Shown here piece by piece: positions 8,283 through 14,158 of a stretch of 14,158 bases of DNA (positions within the stretch are counted from its first letter, which is position 1; each line of letters opens with the position of its first letter). The DNA is from GN02-872 sp963518665 (GTDB lineage: Bacteria > Patescibacteriota > Gracilibacteria > BD1-5 > UBA6164), in the NCBI GenBank assembly GCA_963518665.1, contig CAUQKR010000025.1, forward strand, positions 1 through 14,158, written 5' to 3'. The position numbers and the translations under genes were made by a program. Below the pieces are notes generated by a model. The model searched no databases. It worked only from the letters and a program-made list of their open reading frames with translations, and was not told the DNA's origin.

Positions 8283-9116
8283 ATGAGTTTAGAAATAATA
8301 AAAAAATATAAAATAAAGGCTAAAAAATCACTTTGACAAAATTTTTTAATAAATGATGAAATTTTGAAAAAAATTTCTGAAGTTTTGGAAATAGAAAATA
8401 AAAATATTATTGAAGTTGGTCCTTGATATTGAGCTTTGACAGAAAGAATCCTTGAAAAAAGACCTAAAAATCTCACTTTAGTTGAACTTGATAGGGAAAT
8501 GATAGAAATCCTTGATAAAAGAAAAGAAAATGGTGATTTTCAAAATATCGATAAGCTTTTTATAAAAAATATTGATGTTTTGAAATTTTTTCCAGATTTT
8601 GAAGAATATTTTGTTATTGCAAATATTCCATATTATATAACTTCACCTATTTTAAGACATTTTCTTTTTGATGTAGAAAATAAACCTGAAAAAATGCTTA
8701 TTTTGATGCAAAAAGATGTTTGAGATAAAATTATTTTGTGACAAGATTATACAAAAAAACAAAAATCAAGTGTTTTATCTCTATTTGTGGCAAAAAAGGC
8801 AATTGCAAAAGAAGTTATTTTTGTTTGAAAACAAAATTTTTCTCCATCTCCAAAAATAGAATCATCAGTTTTACTTTTTGAAAGAATAGATGATTTTGAT
8901 TATTTAGAAGATGAAATTTTTCTAGAATTTATAAAAAAAGCTTTTGTTGAACCAAGAAAAAAACTTGTAAATAATTTGCAAAAAGCTTGATATGAAAAAT
9001 CTAAAATTTTGGATATTTTTTCTTTAAAAAATATAGATGAAAATATTCGTTGAGAAGACTTAAATATTAGACAATGGTGTGATTTAATAACAGTTTTTAA
9101 CAAAAATTTAACTTAA
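8283..9116 (+). CDS. rsmA: 16S rRNA (adenine1518-N6/adenine1519-N6)-dimethyltransferase RsmA (KsgA)
   Basis: The 277-aa protein is a full-length RsmA (E. coli KsgA has 273 aa). It has KKSLGQNFL near the N-terminus (14-22), SAM-binding motif I IIEVGPGYGALTERIL (42-57) with two glycines as TGA, the acidic VELD (67-70), and catalytic motif IV NIPYYIT (114-120), followed by NFSPSPKIESSV (185-196) and a helical C-terminal domain with FVEPRKKLVNNL (221-232). It dimethylates two adjacent adenosines in helix 45 of 16S rRNA using SAM, a late ribosome-assembly step. It is the last gene of the run that begins with the Hsp20 gene, 3 nt after the secreted protein's stop. No strong terminator follows. Confidence 0.95.
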
Positions 9117-9121
9117 AATAT

Positions 9122-9149
9122 TTGATATTTTTTCAAAAAAAAATATAAT
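9122..9149 (+). promoter_or_regulatory. Candidate promoter of the ATP-grasp gene
   Basis: TTGATA (9122-9127), a 16-nt spacer and TATAAT (9144-9149) lie just after the rsmA stop and 48 nt before the ATG, the longest leader in the window. An AGAGG at about 9169 is too far from the start (about 25 nt) to serve as a ribosome site. Confidence 0.5.
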
Positions 9150-9197
9150 TTGCCAACTTTTTTAAAAAGAGGTTATTTTTTAATCATAATTTAGTTA

Positions 9198-10547
9198 ATG
9201 AGAAATAAAGCAATAGTTCATATTATGTCGAAAGATAGAATGAAATGATCTGCCCTTAAAGCTGATTTAGATGCTATAGAAGAATTATGGGAAAAATATG
9301 GAATAAATAATATTATTTTTTATAAATGAGAAAAAATTGATTACTCTTATTTGATATCAAAATTAGAAAAATATTGAATTTATACACAAAACTACTCAAA
9401 TAAAAAAGATTTACTTGAAAAGATAAAAAAAATTAATGAAAAATATGAAATAATTTTTGTTTATACAGCCCTGGAACTTATGATAAAAACTGCAAATTTC
9501 GTAAGAATTTGATTAAATCATGTAGTTTCAGCTGAACCAAATATTTTTAGAGATAAATCTTTGCAAAGAAAATTTTTACAGGAAAATGCTCCAGAACTTG
9601 GTGTAAAATTTTTGAAATGAGAACCAGAAAAACTTGATTTAAAACTTATAGAAAAGGAAATTTGATATCCTTTTATTATGAAACCAGTTAATTGAGTTCA
9701 ATCTTCTGGTGTTATGAAAGTCGAAAAAAAATCTGATTTTCAAAAATATTTAAAAGATTATGCTGATTTTCATGATAGACTAAAAGCTAGATGAATAGAA
9801 AATAAAGAACTTATAATTGAGGAATTTATCGATGGAAATCTTTATACTCTTGATTATTTTGTTACTTCAGAATGAAAAATAATTTTTTCTAAACCTGCTC
9901 AAGAAATTTTGTGAATAGATTTTTGAGTAAATGATTATTTTGTAGTAGCTAGAGTTGCTTCAAAAAAAGTAGAGAAAGATTTAGAAAAAACAAATTTGAA
10001 ACAATTTATAGAAGATACAATAAAAGCTTGTAGAGTAAGAAATACTTTTGTTCATCATGAATTTAAATTGACAACAAAATGAAAATTAAAAACTATTGAA
10101 TTAAATGGTAGATTTTGAGGTTGAAGAGTTGATTTATTTAAAGAAGCTTATGGAATGAATCTTTTTGAAATGTGCTTGAATCCAAATGTAGAACCTTGAG
10201 AATTGAAAAAAAATAATATTGTTTTCAATATTTGTGCTACAAAAAGATGAAAACTTATTTGAATCGATGAAAAAATTTTTGAGATGATAAAAGAAAGACC
10301 AAGTGTAGAAAAAGTTTCTTTTACAGAATCTTCTATTGGAAAAGAAGTTTGACTTACAAAAGATTGATTTACAAAAATGTGATCAATAAAACTTGTTTCT
10401 AGTAATTTTGATGAGATAAATGAAGATTTTGAATTTATAAAATCAAAATATCTTGATATGCTTATCATAAAAACAGAAGAAGAACTAGAACATGAAAAAA
10501 ATAATTTTAAAGGACACTTTTTAGAAAAATTAAAAGAGAGAATATAA
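9198..10547 (+). CDS. ATP-grasp domain ligase of unknown substrate
   Basis: This 449-aa protein carries an ATP-grasp fold in its middle. It has GYPFIMKPVNGVQSSGV (156-172) with nucleotide-binding Lys162, the hinge-type LIIEEFIDGNLYTLDYF (205-221), and the metal-binding end HHEFKLTTKGKLKTIELNGR (286-305) with Glu288, Glu301 and Asn303, followed by a Gly-rich turn. Such enzymes activate a carboxylate with ATP and join it to an amine or thiol. The N-terminal 100 residues look like the pre-ATP-grasp Rossmann-like domain, and a C-terminal 110 residues resemble the extra domain of carbamoyl-phosphate-synthase-like ATP-grasp ligases. Biotin carboxylase and PurK/PurT are less likely because their partner domains and genes are missing. 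The gene is monocistronic, with its own promoter and terminator. Confidence 0.82.
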
Positions 10548-10563
10548 AAGCTCTCTTTTTTCT
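10532..10563 (+). terminator. Terminator overlapping the end of the ATP-grasp gene
   Basis: The stem AAAGAGAG / CTCTCTTT has a 10-nt loop that contains the TAA stop codon, followed by a T-run. The left arm lies inside the last codons, so coding and termination share bases. Confidence 0.7.
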
Positions 10564-10590
10564 TTACTTTTTGTAAAAAATTTATAAAAT
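10563..10590 (+). promoter_or_regulatory. Candidate lepA promoter
   Basis: TTTACT (10563-10568), a 16-nt spacer and TAAAAT (10585-10590) lie 31 nt before the lepA ATG. The match is moderate, but position and spacing agree with other genes here. Confidence 0.4.
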
Positions 10591-10621
10591 ACTAAAGTTA
10601 ATTTTAAGAAATAAAAAATTT

Positions 10622-12511
10622 ATGAATTTAGAAAATATTAGAAATTTTTGTATTATAGCACACATAGATCACTGAAAATCTACTTTGGCTGATAGACTTT
10701 TAGAAATAACTTGAACTATTGATAAAAGAGATATGAAACATGGGCAAATGCTTGATACAATGGAACTTGAACAAGAAAGATGAATAACAATAAAATTGCA
10801 ACCTGTTAGAATGAACTGGAAAGGTTATGAGATGAATATAATCGATACTCCTGGGCATGTTGATTTTCAATATGAAGTTTCTAGAAGTTTAGCTTCTGTT
10901 GAGTGAGCTTTGCTTATAGTTGATGCTACTCAATGAATCGAGGCTCAAACTCTGAGTAATGTTTATATGGCTATCGAAAATGATTTAGATATAATTCCAA
11001 TTATAAACAAAATCGATTTACCTGCTGCTGATATTCCAAAAGTTTCTGAAGAAATAGTAAATTTACTTTGATGTGATGAAAGTGAAATTATTCCAGTTTC
11101 TGCAAAAACTTGAGAAAATGTTGAAACAATTTTGGATGAAGTAATAAAAAGAATAAAATCTCCAAAAGTTTTTGAATCTGAAAAAAAATTAGAAGTGGAA
11201 AAACAAGAATTAAAAGCACTTGTTTTTGATAGTCAATATGATTCTTATAGATGAGTTGTTTCTTATGTAAAAGTCTTTTCATGAGAAATAAAAAAATGAG
11301 ATACTTTGCATTTTTTACATTCTGGGAAAAAAATCGAAGCACTTGATGTAGGATTTTTTAAACCAGTTTATGTAAGTGATAAAAAAATTTGAAATGGCTC
11401 TGTTTGATATGTTGTAACTTGATTAAAGGACTTAAAAGAAGCTAAGGTCTGAGATACACTTTGGAAACCAGAAAATATTGAGTGACCAAAAGAAAAACCA
11501 GAAAATGCAACTCCAATAGATTGATTTGGAGAAGCAAAACCTTTTATTTTTGCTGGAATTTTTCCAATGGATAGCTCAGAATACCCACAATTAAAAGATT
11601 CAATTGAAAAACTTGTTTTAAATGATTCAGCTTTAACAATAGAATCTACAGTTTCTCCAGCACTTTGACATGGTTATAGATGTTGATTTTTAGGGCTTTT
11701 ACATTTAGATATAGTAAAAGAAAGATTGTTCCGTGAGTTCTCTATGGATGTTATTATGACAGCTCCACAAGTAACTTACAGAATAAAATTTGCTTGAGAT
11801 AAAAGTTCAGAATATTCTAGATATGAACCAGAAGTTTTTGAAATGGAAAATAGAAAATTTACGTATATTTTTATTTCAAATCCAGAAGATTTACCAGCTA
11901 GAGAAAAATATTTAACTATAGAAGAACCAATAGCAAAAGTGGAAATAATCACTCCAAGTAATTATATTTGACCACTTATGCAACTTGCTCAAGAAAGAAG
12001 ATGAAAATTTTTAAACCAAAATTTTATCGATGAATCTAGAGTTATGCTTACTTATGAACTTCCTATGAATGAACTGATTTGAGATTTTTATGATGAAATA
12101 AAATCACTTTCTTCTGGTTATGCATCTCTAAACTATGAATTTATAAAATACCAAGAAGATGATATGGTAAAACTTGATATTTTAGTTGCAGATGAAAAAG
12201 TAGATGCTCTGAGTTTTATTTGTCATAGAACACAAGCTGCTTATGTAGGTTGAAAAGTTTGTGCAAAATTGAAAACAGTTATTCCAAGAGCACTTTTTGC
12301 AATAAAAATTCAAGCTGCAGTTTGATGAAAAGTTGTTGCTCGTGAAGATTTATCTGCTCTGAGAAAAGATGTAACTGCAAAACTTTATGGTTGAGATGTT
12401 TCTAGAAAAAGAAAACTTCTAGAAAAACAAAAAGAATGAAAAAAGAAAATGAAACAATTCTGAAGAGTAAGCTTACCAAGTGAAGCTTTTGTAAATTTAT
12501 TGAAAAAATAG
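10622..12511 (+). CDS. lepA: Elongation factor 4 (LepA) GTPase
   Basis: The 629-aa protein is a complete LepA. G motifs are G1 AHIDHGKST (13-21, the Gly is TGA), DTPGH (75-79), NKID (129-132) and SAKTGENVE. Family-specific stretches are LEQERGITIKLQPVRM, GHGYRCGFLGLLHLDIVKER, EEPIAKVEIITPSNYIGPLM, LMQLAQERRG, YELPMNELIGDFYD and the C-terminal RVSLPSEAFVNLLK. It lacks EF-G domain IV and has the LepA-specific C-terminal domain. LepA is a ribosome-binding GTPase linked to translation under stress and to initiation or ribosome assembly. It is about 30 residues longer than E. coli LepA (599), partly from a Lys/Glu/Pro-rich loop (KPENIEGPKEKPENATPIDG) before the GFGEAKP strand. The stop is TAG. No intein is present. 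Confidence 0.96.
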
Positions 12512-12542
12512 ATTTTCTTTCTGTCAAGTGAAAAAAGTATTT

Positions 12543-12904
12543 TTAACACTATGAAATTATACAAATAAAGCAAGAGATTCTAAGAGATTGAGTGATAAAA
12601 GTAATATAGAAAAAACATTAGAAATATATAAATATAAAACCTGAGAATATCCAGATTTTTATTTAGATGAAAATTGACATAAAGTTTTTGAACATTAGCT
12701 TGGGATAAAGTAAAACATATTTTACCTGTTTTACCACTTGATCCATTTACAAAAAATACATATAAAATACAATTAAAAAATTGAATTGTTGATATTATTT
12801 TGTAATGAGAAACTATATATACAAAATGAAATAAACAAAAATTTATGACAACTTTATCTGGTAATGATGATTTATCATTTAAGATAAAGTTAACATCAGT
12901 TTAA
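12543..12904 (+). pseudogene. Decayed type IV pilin-like (prepilin-type) gene fragment
   Basis: Two adjacent frames give pilin-like pieces. The first (12543-12698) reads ...ARDSKRLSDKSNIEKTLEIY, then TGEYPDFYLDENGHKVFEH, and stops at TAG. After a shift, the second frame (12695-12805) reads LAWDKVKHILPVLPLDPFTK and NTYKIQLKNGIVDII before TAA, and continues past it with GETIYTKGNKQKFMTTLSGN up to a TAA at 12902. The order R-D-S-K-R-x-S-D, N-I, L-E-x-Y, T-G-x-Y-P, then L-P-x-D-P-x-T-K, is what I recall for pseudopilin-like surface proteins of this group. The N-terminal hydrophobic pilin helix and cleavage site are missing. At least one frameshift and two TAA/TAG stops are needed to join the pieces, so it is a relic. 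TGA codons inside fall at Gly positions (T-G-EYP). Confidence 0.65.
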
Positions 12905-13281
12905 AGATCCAGCTAACTTAACAGAATCAGAAAAGGAAAAAGTTAAAGAGGAAGTTAGGAAAGTACAACAATCAGTAATAGATATAGAAGTGGCTGATAA
13001 TGGAGAAACAATTGTAATAACACCAGAAGGAACAATATTTCTAAAACTAGAAGAAACGATTTATCTAGAATATTTAAATATAGAAGAACTAAAAGCTAAA
13101 TCTAAATTTAGTAGACAAAGCTAAGAAAGATATTGACAGTGCAAGTACTAATTATCAAGTTGATAAAGCTGAGAGTAATTGAGAATAAGCAATTGATAAT
13201 ATTATTATCAATGTATATAATAAATCTACTGCTAAAAAGAATATTTTAAATGCAGTAATTCGTTATAAAGAAGAAATTTAA
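12894..13281 (+). pseudogene. Decayed surface-adhesin fragment with DUF1542-like helical module
   Basis: The first frame (12894-13124) reads KDPANLTESEKEKVKEEVRK, then a beta-type stretch with ADNGETIVITPEGTIFL, and stops at TAA. A shifted frame (13108-13281) reads LVDKAKKDIDSASTNYQVDK, then AESNGE, an in-frame TAA (13186), and AIDNIIINVYNKSTAKKNI to a final TAA. The K-x2-I-D-x-A-x-T-N-x2-V-D-x-A-x2-N-G-x2-A-I pattern matches DUF1542 modules of Gram-positive surface proteins (family recalled, not searched). The NLTESEKEKVKEEV piece resembles linkers in such adhesins. Codon use differs mildly from neighbours, with more CTA, AGG and GGA. It directly follows the pilin relic and may be part of the same dead gene. 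Frameshift plus internal stop make it non-functional. Confidence 0.65.
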
Positions 13282-13287
13282 TAGGAG

Positions 13288-13319
13288 AAAAAACTAGAAA
13301 AATTTTTCTAGTTTTTTTT
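13288..13319 (+). terminator. Terminator after the decayed region
   Basis: A perfect inverted repeat (AACTAGAAAAA / TTTTTCTAGTT, 13293-13314) is followed by a T-run. The CTAGAAA / TTTCTAG core is shared with the hairpin at 3707. It survives although the gene before it is broken. Confidence 0.7.
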
Positions 13320-13327
13320 AAAAAAAT

Positions 13328-13354
13328 TTGTTTTTATAAAAAAAGTGATATAAT
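13328..13354 (+). promoter_or_regulatory. Extended -10 promoter of the LamG-like gene
   Basis: TTGTTT (13328-13333), a 15-nt spacer and TGA-TATAAT (13346-13354) lie 43 nt before the ATG. The perfect -10 with TGn compensates for the weak -35. Confidence 0.5.
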
Positions 13355-13397
13355 TATACAAAATATTATGTTATATTATATTTTAAATAAAAAAAAT

Positions 13398-14158
13398 ATG
13401 AGAAAAATTTTTGTTAAGTTATATGTAATAGTATTTATTTTTTGTTTTTATAATAATACTTATGCTGAAACTTATAATGAAGGAGATTATTGAAGACTTA
13501 TAACTTCTGTTTCTCCAACAGGGGATAATTTAAATTTAGTTGATAGTGTAAATAATTATACAATTGAAAAAGTAAATATAGACTCTGAAGAATTTTGAAA
13601 AAATGAAAATTGAAACTTTTGGTGATGGTCTTCACCTTCAAATAATTGATGAGGTTTTAGATTAAAAATACCAAATTCTGAAAAATTTGATGAAGAATAT
13701 ACTATTGCAGTAAAATTTCAATATGAAAAAGTAGATGGTAGTTGGAGAAAAATTATTGATTATAAAAATAAATGAAGTGATAATTGATTTTATTTTTCAA
13801 ATAAAAAAATTGTTTTTTATGAAGGTTGAAATAAATGACAACAAATAAATACTTTTGAGAATAATCAACTAGTTGATTTGATTGTTACTCGTTTTCCTGA
13901 TGGAAGATTTGTTGTTTATTCTATTAAGGCTATTGATTGAAGAATTCAAATTGAAAAAGAATTAGATCTTAATTTATCTTTGAATTCAACAATATTTTCA
14001 AAAGATGCTGAAAATAATTCTATTGTTTGATTTTTCTTTGATGACACTAATTGAGAATTTACTCCTGCTTGAAAATTTTATTCTTTAAAAATTTGGAATA
14101 AGGCTATTTCTGAAGAAGTTATAAGAAGAGATCTAGAAAAAATTATTTCTGTTGAAAA
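13398..14158 (+). CDS. Secreted LamG / concanavalin A-like lectin-fold surface protein, 5' part
   Basis: The frame is open to the window edge (253 full codons), so the C-terminus is unknown. The signal peptide is MRKIFVKLYVIVFIFCFYNN-TYA, with likely cleavage after Ala23. The mature part is beta-rich. The run FYFSNKKIVFYEGG, QLVDLIVTR, GRFVVYSIKAIDG, IVGFFFDDTNGEFTPAG and FYSLKIWNKAISEEVIRRDL follows the strand order of LamG-like jelly-roll domains, which end with a (I/L)-x-I-W-n-x-A-(L/I) strand and a short helix. Such domains bind glycans or proteins on the outside of cells. Glycines are frequently TGA. It has its own promoter, and pilin and adhesin relics lie upstream, which suggests a surface-protein locus. 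The domain call is by pattern, not by search. Confidence 0.7.

Noticed and set aside
10148..10468. 106-aa open frame on the minus strand
   Set aside because: It is fully antisense to the ATP-grasp C-terminal domain. The absence of stops there is a by-product of AT-rich codon use, with no homology or start signal.
12543..13281. Programmed frameshifting joining the broken frames
   Set aside because: Several shifts and TAA/TAG stops would be needed, no slippery site plus structure is evident, and the pilin N-terminus is missing. Decay is simpler.
1..14158. Mycoplasma-type code with UGA as tryptophan
   Set aside because: TGA sits at glycine positions of universal motifs (PTGNLD, HGKST, LPGVG, LSGGE), while Trp in WCGPC and elsewhere is TGG.
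1..14158. Phage with stop-codon recoding, or widespread pseudogenisation from TGA stops
   Set aside because: The genes are cellular housekeeping genes (lepA, rsmA, nth, trxA, ftsE), full-length under code 25, and no phage structural gene is present.
1..14158. tRNA, CRISPR array, insertion sequence or tandem repeats
   Set aside because: No cloverleaf-like GC-containing segment, regularly spaced repeat, transposase frame or terminal inverted repeat was seen. The intergenic gaps are short apart from the decayed region.

Overview
The window reads as chromosomal DNA from a candidate-phyla-radiation bacterium that translates UGA as glycine (genetic code 25), i.e. the Gracilibacteria (BD1-5) / Absconditabacteria (SR1) group. 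The DNA is extremely AT-rich. With the standard code nearly every gene is broken by TGA. With TGA read as Gly, full-length, well-conserved proteins appear, and TGA falls on invariant glycines: Walker A and the signature motif of FtsE, the HGKST G1 loop of LepA, the LPGVG hairpin of Nth, and motif I of RsmA. Complete genes end only in TAA or TAG. I cannot decide between the two phyla from this window.

Layout. 1-1332 (-): 5' part of a membrane-anchored TPR protein, divergent from a Wzx-like polysaccharide flippase (1471-2952, +), followed by ftsE (3018-3701, +). ftsE converges on nth (3730-4401, -) across a bidirectional terminator. nth diverges from an arginase-like UPF0489-type protein (4465-5214, +). 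Thioredoxin (5318-5629, +) converges on pilC (5663-6772, -), again across a two-way hairpin. pilC diverges from a four-gene run on the + strand: an Hsp20-type chaperone, a 75-aa membrane protein, a secreted six-cysteine protein and rsmA (6888-9116). The two divergent promoters interlock in a 14-bp palindrome. Then come a stand-alone ATP-grasp enzyme (9198-10547), lepA (10622-12511), a decayed region (about 12543-13281), and the 5' part of a secreted LamG-like surface protein (13398 to the edge).

The decayed region holds two recognisable relics: a type IV pilin-like fragment, and a piece of Gram-positive-style adhesin with a DUF1542-like helical module. Both are cut by frameshifts and TAA/TAG stops. 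Together with PilC, the LamG-like secreted protein and the flippase, this points to a cell-surface and attachment theme, mixed with translation and housekeeping genes (rsmA, lepA, nth, trxA). That fits an episymbiotic or predatory small-cell lifestyle, but the lifestyle is inference.

Expression signals are consistent across the window. Promoters look like sigma70 sites (TTGAAA/TTTACA-N16-17-TATAAT). The -10 boxes lie about 29-48 nt before the ATG. No clear Shine-Dalgarno sequence precedes any start. Terminators are AT-only hairpins with a T-run. I found no tRNA, rRNA, CRISPR array or insertion sequence.
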